From Pseudovibrio sp. JCM 19062 (GTDB taxonomy: Bacteria > Pseudomonadota > Alphaproteobacteria > Rhizobiales > Stappiaceae), in the NCBI GenBank assembly GCA_001310715.1, contig BAXV01000068.1:1-20315 (forward strand): 20,315 bases of DNA. The letters run 5' to 3'. Position numbers and translations under genes: made by a program. Below are positions 8,261 to 17,424 of the stretch, in pieces (within the stretch, counting starts at the first letter, position 1; the number at the start of each line of letters is the position of its first letter). Below the pieces are notes generated by a model. It was not told where the DNA came from. It saw nothing but the letters and a program-made list of their open reading frames with translations, and ran no database searches.

Positions 8261-9807
8261 TAAGTTGTTCCCCCGGTTGGGTTTTCCTCACGTTCAGGAA
8301 GATCACTTGGCGTTTTTGCGTTACCGCCAGCGCTGAAGTGCTGATATATGTAGTAGCCAATGGTGGCGATGATTAATGCGATGAGAACTATAGACATGGG
8401 CCTAGCAAAGAAGCTGTAGCCCCACAATGCCAGTGCTTTATGCAGGGAACCTTCCGCGATTTCGCCAAGCACCAAACCAATAACAAATGGTGGTCTGGGC
8501 CAACTGTGTTTTTTCAGGAAATAGCCAAGAGCACCGGTTACTGTCAGAAGCAGCATGTTCTCCCATGCCATTTCAGAGAGAAATGCTCCAAGATATGCAA
8601 GCACGAACACAAACGGGATCAGCAGAGCGCCGCGTACATAAACCAGCAGTGAAAAGGCCGGAGCCATAAGTAAGAAAATAAAGACCGACAGAAGGTTTGC
8701 CAGAGCAAGCGCCCAAATCAATGACCAGACCAGATCCATACCTGTTAGTGCCATTGCCGGACCTGGCTGAATGCCAAGCATTACAAATGCACCAATCAGG
8801 ATGGCCATGCCGGAACTACCCGGCACACCAAAGAATAAAGTTGGAAGCAGGCTGCCACCTTCTTTGGAGTTGTTGGCTGTTTCAGGAGCGATAATCCCGC
8901 GCACATCTCCTTTTCCAAAGTTCTCGGGGTTTTTGCAGGTCTGTACCGCGTGCCCATAACACAGCCACGAAGCAGCATCGCCGCCAAGGCCGGGGATCGC
9001 CCCGATGGCCGATCCTAATATGGAAGTGCGCAAAGTTAGCCAAGGGTGGCGGAACACGTCGAGTATTCCTTGAATAACCTGTGATATGTCATAGCGTGCA
9101 GGTTTGCCGTTGGTCTTGGCAATAGCGCCACCTTTCACGCCCAAGGCAATCATTTCCGGTACTGCAAAGAAACCGAGTACAGCGGCAATAACGCTCACGC
9201 CATCCCAAAGGAACAGCTGGTCGAAGGTAAAACGCTGTGCTCCCGTAAACGGATCTAGCCCGACAAGTGAAACAAGCAAACCAAGTAGCCCCACGGACAG
9301 GCCCTTTATGAGGCTTTTGCCCGAAAGCATGGCGATAAACGTGATACCGAATAGAGCCAGCAGGAAAAATTCGGCTGGACTGAAAGCAAGCACCACCGGT
9401 CTTAGGAACGGAAGCATAGCCGCAAGAAAAAAATGCACCAATAATACCGCCAATGCCTGAAGCGCCAAGTGATGCTCCAAGAGCGCGACCTGCCTCACCC
9501 CGCTGCGCCATTGGGAAGCCGTCAACGATTGTGGCTGCATCCGGTCCTGACCCCGGAACCCCGAACAGAATAGACGGGATCGAACCACCAGTGTGAACCA
9601 CTGCGTGCATAGCCAGCAGAAATACTGCGCCGGCCAGCGGGTCCATCCCAAACACAAACGGTATTAATAAAACAACGCCGAGTTTTCCGCCAAGCCCCGG
9701 CACTGCCCCGAAGAACATCCCTAAGGGAATGGCCAATACAATCAGCCCATCAATTGGGCGCTGCTAATAATATTAAATAAGGGACCAAATATGGTGTTTG
9801 GATCCAT
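8260..9807 (-). CDS. tctA: TctA large membrane subunit of TTT transporter 1, two frameshifts
   Basis: About 515 residues, the normal TctA length. The ATG at 9807 (MDPNTIFGPLFNIISSA) has a strong GGAGGAGGG ribosome site. One shift near 9755 leads into PIDGLIVLAIPLGMFFGAVP, and a second at the A7 run 9427-9433 (T7 on the coding strand) joins IGGIIGAFF to LAAMLPFLRPVVLAFSPAEF. Diagnostic duplicated TctA motifs are present: GAVPGLGGKLG and SIPSILFGVPGSGPDAAT in the first half, GAIPGLGGDAASW and LPTLFFGVPGSSGMAIL in the second. It forms the translocation pore with TctB. It is transcribed away from the dehydrogenase-cupin operon across a 137-bp region, which suggests shared control. Confidence 0.92.
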
Positions 9808-9952
9808 GCTACCCTCCTCCAAATCGCATGATGTCAATGCGACCGCTGATATCCTGCGTCTGGCGTCCAGTAATCATTCCTAGGGTGTCAGACCACGACT
9901 CCTTGACTTTACGGTAATTTCCAATTCTTCATTGACAAGAATAAATGGACCG

Positions 9953-9973
9953 TCGTTCCGAATTGAGGAACGA
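9953..9973. promoter_or_regulatory. Candidate operator: TTCC-N7-GGAA palindrome
   Basis: A perfect 7-bp inverted repeat, TCGTTCC at 9953-9959 and GGAACGA at 9967-9973, around a 7-nt spacer. It lies between divergent tctA (start 9807) and the dehydrogenase gene (start 10041). The same TTCC-N7-GGAA core occurs at 18010-18024, in front of the second cupin pair. Its size suits a dimeric helix-turn-helix regulator; no regulator gene is in the window. Confidence 0.45.
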
Positions 9974-10040
9974 TACTTTGAATGCCTTTGTGTCAAATGC
10001 AACAGTGGAGTTTGCTGGAAGAAAGCGTGAGGAGGACTTT

Positions 10041-10881
10041 ATGACTGTGGGGTTTATTGGTGTCGGAGCTATGGGATTAGTCATGGCAAAACACATGTCG
10101 GATGCTGGATTTGAAGTTATTGCCTATGATCTTAATGAGGCCGCTTTAGCTGAAGCTGAGCAGATGGAAATCAGAATAACTAATAGTATTCAGTATCTTG
10201 TGCACGAGTGCGATATCTTTTTCATTATGGTTGCTACCGACAAACAGACAGAACAAGTGGTCAATGCCTTACTTGAAGGGAAGTTGAGGCCAAGTGTACA
10301 ATTGTTGTGACGGCAACAAATCATCCCAAAACCATGGTGGAACTGGCAAAGAGCTGCGAAGAACATGAAGTCAGTTTCATCGACGCGCCGGTCGTTTTCG
10401 GCCTGCGGGGGGCGACGCAAGGCGAATTGGTATCCTTGTGCGGAGGTCAGAAAGAAGACGTTGCAAGAATAAAGCCGATACTTTTGTCATATAGCCGTAG
10501 CGTCGAGCATATCGGAGGGACGGGTTCAGGCCAGATTGCAAAAACCTGCAATAATATGATGCATTGGGCCGCTTGTGTAGCGAACTTCGAGACCTTGGCT
10601 TTGGCGCGTGCTTGCGGCATCGATGCGCAGAAAATGCGAGAAACCCTGCTCAAATGTCCTGCACGAAATACAACTCTTGAGAGGTGGGATACAACTCGCT
10701 TCACGTGGCACGAAAAGGATATGGATGTGGCAATGGACCTTGCACAAGGTGTGAATTTAACACTGCCTTATTCGGTTCTGTCGACCAACTTGTTAAACGC
10801 CTGGGTCCCGATATGGTGAAAGATTTGCTCTACGGTGATGCCGCTCAATACCTGGGGCAAGTAATCGATGAAGGTCGCTAA
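10041..10881 (+). CDS. 3-hydroxyisobutyrate dehydrogenase-family NAD(P) oxidoreductase, two frameshifts
   Basis: About 280 residues when rejoined. The ATG at 10041 follows GAGGAGGAC; an upstream in-frame start at 9945 would add an unlikely extension through the candidate operator. The Rossmann motif GFIGVGAMGLVMAKHM is at the N-terminus. After a shift near 10276-10292 the protein continues TIVVTATNHPKTMVELA and FIDAPVVFGLRGATQGEL (family substrate-binding motif), then GGTGSGQIAKTCNNMMH with the catalytic Lys and the Asn pair. A second shift near 10773-10790 gives VKRLGPDMVKDLL up to the stop at 10881. Members oxidise beta-hydroxy acids such as 3-hydroxyisobutyrate, tartronate semialdehyde and related compounds. 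It is first in an operon with cupin A1, cupin B1 and tctC1, so it may act on a product of the transported acid. Confidence 0.85.
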
Positions 10882-10929
10882 TCTGCGGGCCTAATAGTCA
10901 TGCGTTCCCCTATACAAAACATCATCCCG

Positions 10930-10959
10930 TTGACAGAAACGTTGGCTTCTGCGTAGCAT
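10930..10959 (+). promoter_or_regulatory. Candidate sigma-70-like promoter before cupin A1
   Basis: TTGACA at 10930-10935, an 18-nt spacer, and TAGCAT at 10954-10959, in the 110-bp gap before cupin A1. This would allow the cupins to be expressed without the dehydrogenase gene. It rests on consensus matching only. Confidence 0.35.
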
Positions 10960-10991
10960 TTGTCCTGTGAGATGTATGTTAAGGAGGCATC

Positions 10992-11570
10992 ATGTCCCTG
11001 GAGGCAGAGACAAAAAGTGGCGTTGGCCACAACAGCGGAGAGCGCGAGGAAGTCGTGTGGGAGCGCTGGACGAAAAAAACGCACATTCGTACGTGCACTG
11101 GAGGGACGTACGGTGAGCTTAAGGAAGAGCTTTACAGTCAACCTCGTGTATACAAGACGAGTGATTTGAAGTGGAAGGGCGGCCCACACAACTTTGGCAA
11201 AAAGGTCATTAATCCCCAGTCAAACAAGATCGCCCAATCTATCGAGGGGCACGTGGATGCATTTGCCCCGCACGGGTACGGGCAGACACACGGCCATATG
11301 AATTCAGCAGTTTTCTTTGTGCTCAAAGGCAAAGGGCACGATGTCCATGACGGGCGGCGCATTGATTGGGAAGCAGGTGATGCTTTGATCGTCGAAAACG
11401 CCTGCGTTCATCAGCATTTGAATGATAGTGACGAGGAAACTTTCGTTTTGGTTCTAAAAGCCAAACCCTTGTTTTTATTCATGCACATGCTGTTCCAGAA
11501 GATGGTTCATTTCCCTCCGAAGGAGCCTGTACCGGGACATGAAAACTACCATCCACCTGTAAGCTTGTAA
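10992..11570 (+). CDS. Single-domain cupin A1
   Basis: An intact 192-residue protein whose ATG follows AAGGAGG. The cupin barrel spans about residues 85-160: motif 1 QTHGHMNSAVFFVLKGKG (His100, His102), then DWEAGDALIVENACVHQHLN (His140, His142). This gives a His-x-His plus His metal site, although the usual motif-1 Glu is replaced (HMNS, where paralogue A2 has HVNE). The sequence after the barrel, KPLFLFMHMLFQK, is shared closely with A2 at 18217-18826 and marks the family. The extended N-terminus (about 80 residues) has no signal peptide. It is followed 34 nt later by cupin B1. Likely roles are oxygenase, isomerase or decarboxylase on a small acid; the exact reaction is unknown. Confidence 0.78.
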   Translation: MSLEAETKSGVGHNSGEREEVVWERWTKKTHIRTCTGGTYGELKEELYSQPRVYKTSDLKWKGGPHNFGKKVINPQSNKIAQSIEGHVDAFAPHGYGQTHGHMNSAVFFVLKGKGHDVHDGRRIDWEAGDALIVENACVHQHLNDSDEETFVLVLKAKPLFLFMHMLFQKMVHFPPKEPVPGHENYHPPVSL

Positions 11571-11604
11571 CGCTCTACTGCCAGTAATTTGAGGAATTTG
11601 AAAG

Positions 11605-12192
11605 ATGGATCCATCCACTTTTGCAGACGTTATTGAACGGCAGCGGGCCAAACAGGGCGCTCCTGATGTTTCATTCTATAAAGAAGCACTGGAAGCAAGC
11701 AAGGAGTTCCGCAGGGAATACGAAAGCCGCTTGAATGTAGTAAAATACAGTCAAATGCCACTGGAGCGCTCCGCAGATGGGCTGATCAAGCACATCATCA
11801 ACGAGCGTATGGATACCAAAGAATGCTGCCTTGATATTTACATGCAATTTCTTGCTGCAGGTAAAGCCAGTGGTACCAGTCGTCACCTTTCTGAAGAGAT
11901 CGCCTTTGTTATCGAAGGCACAGGTCACGATCTTCACTATGACGTGCATTTTGAATGCAAAGAAGCCTTCGAATGGACGTGGGAGACAACTCCGAAGAAG
12001 TATGAGTGGGGGCCGGGTGACTTCATCTACGTTCCTCCATACGTAGCCCATAAGAGAGTTAATACCTCAGATATAGAGGCCAGAATAATCGTGTGTAACA
12101 GCCGCATCATGAAAGCCATCGGCCTTGACTGGTTTGACCAGTTGGAACCGGCGGAAGGTTTCGAGGAGGTATGGGTGCCGCCCTCGGATTAA
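11605..12192 (+). CDS. Single-domain cupin B1, with an altered metal site
   Basis: An intact 195-residue protein, start ATG 11605. The region LIKHIINERMDT (60-71) before the barrel is shared with B2 (ILKHLINEGMNT). Motif 1 reads SGTSRHLSEEIAFVIEGTG: the first His of the His-x-His pair is Ser92, leaving His94 and Glu97/98. Motif 2 reads GPGDFIYVPPYVAHKRVN with only His149, where paralogue B2 has IHQHFN. B1 may thus have lost or changed catalysis and act as a structural or regulatory partner of A1, whose site looks complete. It is coded 34 nt after A1 and 68 nt before tctC1. Confidence 0.75.
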   Translation: MDPSTFADVIERQRAKQGAPDVSFYKEALEASKEFRREYESRLNVVKYSQMPLERSADGLIKHIINERMDTKECCLDIYMQFLAAGKASGTSRHLSEEIAFVIEGTGHDLHYDVHFECKEAFEWTWETTPKKYEWGPGDFIYVPPYVAHKRVNTSDIEARIIVCNSRIMKAIGLDWFDQLEPAEGFEEVWVPPSD

Positions 12193-12260
12193 GCCGTATC
12201 GCTAAACCAAAACTATGGGGCCGAGAAGAGGAGCCCTATAGTTTGTTTCGGGAGGTAATT

Positions 12261-13288
12261 ATGAAGAAGTTTCTGACAGCGCTGGCTGTGACAGCCACGT
12301 TCGTGCTTCCTGCTAGTGCACAAGACTATTACAAAGGTAAAACAGTAACTTACATTATCGCTACAAATCCGGGCGGTAATTACGATGCTTACGGGCGCCT
12401 CGTTGGCCGCCATCTGGAAAAAAAGCTAGGTGCTGCTAAAATTATCTTTAAGAACCTACCGGGGGCAGGGCACATAATAGGGGCGAACACGCTTGCTGCT
12501 TCAAAGCCCGATGGATTGACAATTGGGACATTCAATACCGGTTTGATTTACGGCCAGATCCTCAACGATAAGGCGATCAGGTTCAATTTGAATGACTTGA
12601 GCTGGGTAGGTAAAGCTGCTGCAGATGCAAGAGTTCTTGCCTTCAGTAACAACAGCGGCCTTAAAGGTTTCGAGGATTTGCTAAACTCAGAGGAAGAGAT
12701 AAAACTTGCTGCATCAGGCGTTGGCTCAGCGTCCTATATTGAAACCAAGATGCTCGTCGATGCATTCGATCTAAACGTAAAAATGATCCCCGGCTTTCGC
12801 GGTAACGAAGGCGAGATGTCCATGCTTCGCGGTGAAGTCGCCGGCCAGATCGCTACAAATGCTCGATCCGTCCATTTATCGACGCAGGGAACGGTTTCCT
12901 TGCCGTCGCCTTTGGTGGTGATCATGAGCCACAAGCAATTGACTATGCCAGGGACGAGAAGTCCAAATCAATCGTGAATATCATAACAGCAATGGGCAAT
13001 CTGGGACGGCTGACCGCTGCACCAGCTGGAGTTCCTGAACCTATTCTTCAGGAATTGCGTGATGCTTATATGGCAGTTATGGAGGATCCAGACTTCCTCG
13101 CAGATGCCGAAAAGCTGGGACTACCCATAGTCGCTGAGGATGGGGCTGAGGTTGCAAAACTGGTTCATGCGGCACTTCAGCAATCGCCCGATACGGTGAA
13201 GATCATTGCAGCTGCATTACAGGCAGAGATCCCGACAATAAAAGTCACAAGTGATATTCTATCACTTGAAGATCCAATAAGATTATAG
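12261..13288 (+). CDS. tctC: TctC periplasmic solute-binding protein 1, one frameshift
   Basis: About 342 residues. The ATG at 12261 follows GGGAGG and begins a typical signal peptide (MKKFLTALAVTATFVLPASA, cut before QDYYKGK). Conserved Bug/TctC features: KTVTYIIATNPGGNYDAYGR, KNLPGAGHIIGANTLAASKP and DGLTIGTFNTG. A frame change near 12865 leads from GQIATN to FIDAGNGFLAVAFGGDHEP and on to the conserved end (AAPAGVPEPILQELRDAYM). TctC proteins capture carboxylates for TctA/TctB. Placed last in the dehydrogenase-cupin operon, it probably serves the divergent tctAB (8260-9807), which lacks its own tctC. Confidence 0.88.
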
Positions 13289-13307
13289 AATTCAACTCTG
13301 GCAATGA

Positions 13308-13463
13308 AGTAATAAAAGCAAGATCTCAGGATCGCGTACCAAGATTACCATTGATGGTGACGGAGCAGACAGGAAAGCGCTCTCTGTGGGGATGAATTGT
13401 AATATCGAGTACAATCCCGGTCACGAGGAATATGAGCCGAAGATGATTGCTTGCAATGGCTAA
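13308..13463 (+). pseudogene. C-terminal remnant of a small protein gene
   Basis: One frame reads KISGSRTKITIDGDGADRKA followed by LSVGMNCNIEYNPGHEEYEP and ends at TAA 13463, a plausible C-terminus of a small beta-rich secreted protein. Upstream in frame there is a stop at 13305-13307 and no start codon or ribosome site, so only about 50 codons survive. It may be a truncated gene or a gene broken by an undetected shift; I do not recognise the family. Confidence 0.35.
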
Positions 13464-13521
13464 AGATTAACAATATTTTCGTTTCGGTTAGCTTAGTTTT
13501 CGATCTTACTATAATATTTTT

Positions 13522-13555
13522 GGCGGACATATAGTCATATGTCCGTCAATTTTTG
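13522..13555 (+). terminator. Rho-independent terminator of the dehydrogenase-cupin-tctC1 operon
   Basis: An 11-bp stem (13522-13532 with 13537-13547, one G-T pair), a 4-nt AGTC loop, then AATTTTT and further Ts. It ends the rightward operon that begins with the dehydrogenase gene, about 230 bp after the tctC1 stop. Confidence 0.8.
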
Positions 13556-13576
13556 TGTTTTTATAATGTTAATCAA

Positions 13577-13604
13577 TTGTCTATGCTTTGCTATTCTATA
13601 ATAT
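13577..13604 (+). promoter_or_regulatory. AT-rich leader with weak promoter match
   Basis: The stretch 13556-13767 has no gene I can support and is strongly AT-rich. TTGTCT at 13577-13582 and TAATAT at 13599-13604, 16 nt apart, are a possible promoter for the small gene at 13768 and perhaps for tctC2. Confidence 0.25.
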
Positions 13605-13767
13605 CTCCCAGCTTTATCTGTAATTATTGGGGTTATATTGATGTTACACATGTCTTCTAAGGTTTGTTATTACTATAACTCAATGTAGTTCTGCTATATG
13701 GATCGATGTGCCATTGACGAAATTGCAAAGTTATTCCTATCCTACTTATAGGGGAGGGCTGCTTTCA

Positions 13768-14113
13768 ATGTTGAACATTAACGACAATCTCGTCTCTACA
13801 TTGCTCGACATGCAAAGCCGCATTGATGCGCAAGGGCAAGCCTTTCTGCACCTGTCCAGCGTCCGTTCCATACACAGATCGCTCATAGACATGTACCTGC
13901 CCACTGGCAGCACAAAAAAATTCGTACAGATGGAGCGTTATTGATGGGGCCGATGGTGGTGCCTTGCAACATATACACGTCACTCACCTTGGGCGTAGGG
14001 AGATGCCCGGGGCGGCTGTAGACAAATTCGATATAGCAGTCCGGCAGGGTACGGCTGGTTTGCAGATGACACAGTCGGAAAGGTTCCTAAAAAAATATCA
14101 GAAACTAACGTAA
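13768..14113 (+). CDS. Unrecognised small protein, about 115 aa, one frameshift
   Basis: The ATG at 13768 (MLNINDNLVSTLLDMQSRID) has GGGGAGGG about 10 nt upstream. Coding continues with QAFLHLSSVRSIHRSLIDMY to an A7 run at 13914-13920; after a shift at or shortly beyond that run another frame gives GADGGALQHIHVTHLGRREM and AVDKFDIAVRQGTAGLQMTQ and ends FLKKYQKLT at 14113. The two halves have the same mixed helical character, which supports one gene. No domain, signal peptide or membrane segment is recognised. It ends 35 nt before tctC2 and could be co-transcribed with it. Confidence 0.4.
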
Positions 14114-14148
14114 GTGGTTCAATTTCGTTTCAATTTCGGGAGGGAGTT

Positions 14149-15186
14149 ATGAGACGGCAATTTTTAAGGGGATTTACGGTACTTGCAGCTGCAGCAGCGC
14201 TTCTGGGCTCTGTTTCTATAACCGCAGCGAAGTCGGCAGCAGAATATTATCAAGGGAAGAATATCCGTTTTATCGTTCCTTATAAGCCCGGCGGTGGCTA
14301 TGATGCTTACGCGCGGCTTCTAGCTCCTTATTTTGGCAAATATACTGGTGCGCGGGTAGATATTTACAACCTGCCCGGTGCTGGCGGAATGAAGGGGGCC
14401 AATGAGATATTCAACGCTCCTGCCGATGGCCTGACAATTGGGATCATTAACGGCTCAGCTATGGTAACCAATGAGCTGGCGGGTATTAAAGGCGCTGCCT
14501 ATAAGGTTGCGGACTACAACTTCCTTGGGAGGGTTGTTGCAGATCAGCGCGTGCTTACAGTTCTGGCAAAAAGCGATTTGAAGACTTATGAGGATGTCCT
14601 CAATTCTGATCGTCCTGTCTTGTTGGGTGCAACAGGATTGGGGGGCTCAACCTATGTCGACGCTGTAATCGTTGGTAGGGTCATGGGCAGCAATCAAAAA
14701 GTTATTCATGGCTTTAATAGCTCATCTGACGTGCGGCAAGCACTACTGCGTGGTGATATTAATGCAATGTGGGGCTCTTGGGGCTCTGCACGTAAGGGGG
14801 TTGCTGCAGGAGACTTCCGGATTATCGTTCACGATGCAAGAGAAGGCACTCCAGATACTCAAGGGATTCCAAGTGTCTTTGATTTTGTCTCCAAGCTGGA
14901 TGACCCAGAAAAAGCTGATGAGATCCTGTCTTCCTGGTACGCTCTTTCAGCAGTAGGTCGCCCTGTTGCCGCACCTCCGGGATTGCCAGCGGAGCGGGTT
15001 GCCTTCCTTCAAGAAGCTTTTACGCAAGCAATTAATGACCCGGAGTTTGTTGAGACTGCCAAGAACTCCAATCGGGAGATTAACTTCTTAGATGGAGTGT
15101 CGATGTCGGCCCTTGCCAAGGCTTCCACTAATTTAACACCAGAGATCAAAGCGTTGTTTATCTCCGCCATTCAAGGCGAGCTTTAA
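14149..15186 (+). CDS. tctC: TctC periplasmic solute-binding protein 2
   Basis: An intact 345-residue protein. The ATG follows GGGAGGGAG. The signal peptide runs through about residue 30 (MRRQFLRGFTVLAAAAALLG, twin Arg present but without a full Tat motif). The mature protein begins AEYYQGKNIRFIVPYKPGGG and carries YNLPGAGGMKGANEIFN and ADGLTIGIINGSAM, the Bug-family ligand loops. The C-terminal GRPVAAPPGLPAERVAFLQE is also typical. It differs clearly from tctC1, so the two systems probably bind different acids. It is the first transport gene of a complete C-A-B set, separated from tctA2 by a hairpin. Confidence 0.93.
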   Translation: MRRQFLRGFTVLAAAAALLGSVSITAAKSAAEYYQGKNIRFIVPYKPGGGYDAYARLLAPYFGKYTGARVDIYNLPGAGGMKGANEIFNAPADGLTIGIINGSAMVTNELAGIKGAAYKVADYNFLGRVVADQRVLTVLAKSDLKTYEDVLNSDRPVLLGATGLGGSTYVDAVIVGRVMGSNQKVIHGFNSSSDVRQALLRGDINAMWGSWGSARKGVAAGDFRIIVHDAREGTPDTQGIPSVFDFVSKLDDPEKADEILSSWYALSAVGRPVAAPPGLPAERVAFLQEAFTQAINDPEFVETAKNSNREINFLDGVSMSALAKASTNLTPEIKALFISAIQGEL

Positions 15187-15198
15187 ACCGCCCACTCT

Positions 15199-15227
15199 GA
15201 CCAGCGGCAGGAACACTGCCGCTGGTC
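15199..15227 (+). terminator. Hairpin between tctC2 and tctA2, possible partial terminator
   Basis: A perfect GC-rich 12-bp stem (15199-15210 and 15216-15227) with a 5-nt GAACA loop, 13 nt after the tctC2 stop. The downstream sequence (CTCTGTAAATTG) has no T-run, so it probably protects the 3' end of the binding-protein mRNA or terminates partly, giving more binding protein than membrane subunits. Confidence 0.65.
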
Positions 15228-15269
15228 CTCTGTAAATTGTGTTATTTTTGAAAGTACTAGGACCATATC

Positions 15270-16773
15270 ATGACCATTGTCGACGGGATGACTAGCGGCT
15301 TTTTCCAGGCTATTAGCATTGGTGTGCTGCCTTACTTAATGGCCGGTGCGGTTTTTGGATTAGTTATCGGTGTCATTCCGGGGCTAAGCGGGCATTTTGC
15401 TATGGCCATGGCCGTAACTTTTCTTTACTCGATGGAGCGGTGCTGGCATCGCCTTTTTATTGGCAGCCCATTCTACCGTTGCTCAGGGCGGCGGCTTACA
15501 GCCATTTTATTTAATACCCCTGCACTGGGCAAAATGCTGCGACATTGCTGGATGGGCCTCCTATGCGCGACAAAGGCGAGGCTGGTGTCGCAGTTGGTGC
15601 CGCGCTCGCCGCCTGTTTTTTGGGCGCAACCTTCGGCGCGATAGCACTGGCTCTTTTAATACCAGTGCTGCGTGATGTGGTCCTGTTTTTTTGGACCTCC
15701 TGAAATTGTCGTATTGGCGTTTCTCGCTCTAACCTTTGTCGCTATTTTAGGAAAAGAAGACCTTACACGCAGCCTGATTGCTGCATTAGTGGGTCTCATG
15801 CTGGCTATGATAGGAACAGATAACGTTACCAATACCGAACGTTTTACAATGGGCTCTCACAACTTGGCAGACGGGCTGTCGCTTGTGCCGGTCATCTTGG
15901 GTTTATTTGCCGTAGCCGAAATGATTGACCTATGGGTCAGGGGTGGAGCGCTCGCAAAAAAATGCCGGAGCAGGTCTGTCTCCGAAAAAAAACACAGATA
16001 CAAATTTTCCAAGGTATCTGGGCGGCGTTAAGTAGGTGGTGGCTGGTATTAAGGTGCAGCACCATCGGGACTGTCATGGGCCTTATTCCAGGTTTGGGAA
16101 GCGCTCCAGCCGCTTTCGTCGCTTATGGTCATGCCAAACAGACCGCGAAGGATAAAGAAAGCTTCGGTAAGGGAAACGTAGAGGGGGTCATTGGTGCGGA
16201 AGCCGCTAATGATGCGGTGGAGGGCGGGGCATTGGCCTCAACAATTGCTTTCGGCATACCCGGCTCGTCCTCCATGGCGATCTTGCTCAGCGGCTTGTTT
16301 ATTCTGGGCCTGGAAACCGGCCCCCAAATGCTGAACGATCATGTCGATATCATATTCATTATGATCTTCACGATCATAATCGGGAATCTTCTGGCACGCT
16401 TATCGGGATGTTCATGGTGAACCCGCTTTCTCGGGCAACCTCGATAAGAGCCAGTATTATGATGCCCGTGCTGATGGCAATTATAGTAACTGGCGCTTAC
16501 GCGTCAGAGCGGTCCTTATTTGATATCGGTATTGCACTTGTATTCGGTGTGTTCGGTTATTTGATGAAGGGACTTAACTATTCAAGAGCGGCTCTGCTAA
16601 TCGGTTTTGTGCTTGGCTTTACAGTGGAGAAAAATCTCTATCTGGCGCTCCTAATTGACGGGCCGCTTTTCTTTATAGATCCCATTCCCTTGGCACTTTC
16701 CCTACTTACGATTGGTTTCCTTGCCATCAACATCGTAGCGATCCTGCGTGATCGCCGGAGGACGAAAGCATGA
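15270..16773 (+). CDS. tctA: TctA large membrane subunit of TTT transporter 2, about seven frameshifts
   Basis: Rejoined length is about 500 residues, normal for TctA, but the frame changes at least seven times (near 15437, 15498, 15530, the T run at about 15685-15692, the A7 run 15957-15963, about 16005 and about 16393). TctA motifs are clear: GVIPGLSGHFAMAMAVTFLY, GIAFLLAAHSTVAQGGG, AATLLDGPPMRDKGEAG, GLIPGLGSAPAAFVAYGHAK and IAFGIPGSSSMAIL. Sequence quality is worst around 15430-15550. I favour sequencing error because every rejoined piece matches the family and the neighbours tctC2 and tctB2 are intact; true decay cannot be excluded. The stop overlaps the tctB2 start (ATGA). Confidence 0.85.
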
Positions 16774-17327
16774 GCGAGAATATTACAGAAGTCGATGTTC
16801 ATGTGCCAGCTGAACAGGCCAGTGACCAAGACGTGTCGGCGGCAAACGCCCATGTGATGGAAGTCTGCTTCATCGGATTTATTGCGATTGTGACAATAGC
16901 CGCGCTTATCGAGGCTTTCAGGTATGAGCTGGTATCCTCTAGAACGCCATTTGTGTTTATGGTGCCATTGCTGATATTGCTGGCTGTACAGCTGATGCGT
17001 TTATTGAGGGTGCGTAGCTTTAGCTCTGTTACAGCGCGTATTTCCGCTGTAGTGGCGAATGAAATTCCGAGTTTTCGTAAAGTGTTGGTATTACAGTTTT
17101 GGTTTGCCAGCTTGCTTGCTGTAATTATATTGGCTGGGCACTATGCTGGACTTGCGATGTTCATGGCGGTGACCATATATTTTCTTAGTAAGGAAAATCT
17201 TCGCATGTCCCTAGTTGTTACAGTGGTAACAACAGCTTTGATCTATCTTACTTTTGAAGTGGGTTTTAATATTGAGTTATATCGCGGACTAATACTTCGA
17301 TATTTTCAAGGTTACCGCGTCTTATGA
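16770..17327 (+). CDS. tctB: TctB small membrane subunit of TTT transporter 2
   Basis: An intact 185-residue protein overlapping tctA2 by four bases (ATGA). A hydrophilic N-terminus of about 28 residues precedes hydrophobic segments CFIGFIAIVTIAALIEAF, FVFMVPLLILLAVQLM, FASLLAVIILAGHYAGLAMF and LVVTVVTTALIYLTFEVGF, matching the TctB layout. It completes the C-A-B set. The longer N-terminus separates it from tctB of transporter 1. Confidence 0.82.
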   Translation: MSENITEVDVHVPAEQASDQDVSAANAHVMEVCFIGFIAIVTIAALIEAFRYELVSSRTPFVFMVPLLILLAVQLMRLLRVRSFSSVTARISAVVANEIPSFRKVLVLQFWFASLLAVIILAGHYAGLAMFMAVTIYFLSKENLRMSLVVTVVTTALIYLTFEVGFNIELYRGLILRYFQGYRVL

Positions 17328-17424
17328 TGGTGCGGTAAGTTTGCCTGCGCATTGCCCAATATCTTGCTGATACGGCAGTGTCGCAGCAACGACCGTGCGG
17401 CAAGGATCTGGGTCTGGTTGAACA

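Noticed and set aside
11514..11528. TTCC-N7-GGAG as a further operator copy
   Set aside because: A 7-of-8 match inside the cupin A1 coding region; expected by chance.
12171..12260. An upstream start at 12171 for tctC1
   Set aside because: It would place a long extension before a typical signal peptide; ATG 12261 has a good ribosome site and gives the expected leader.
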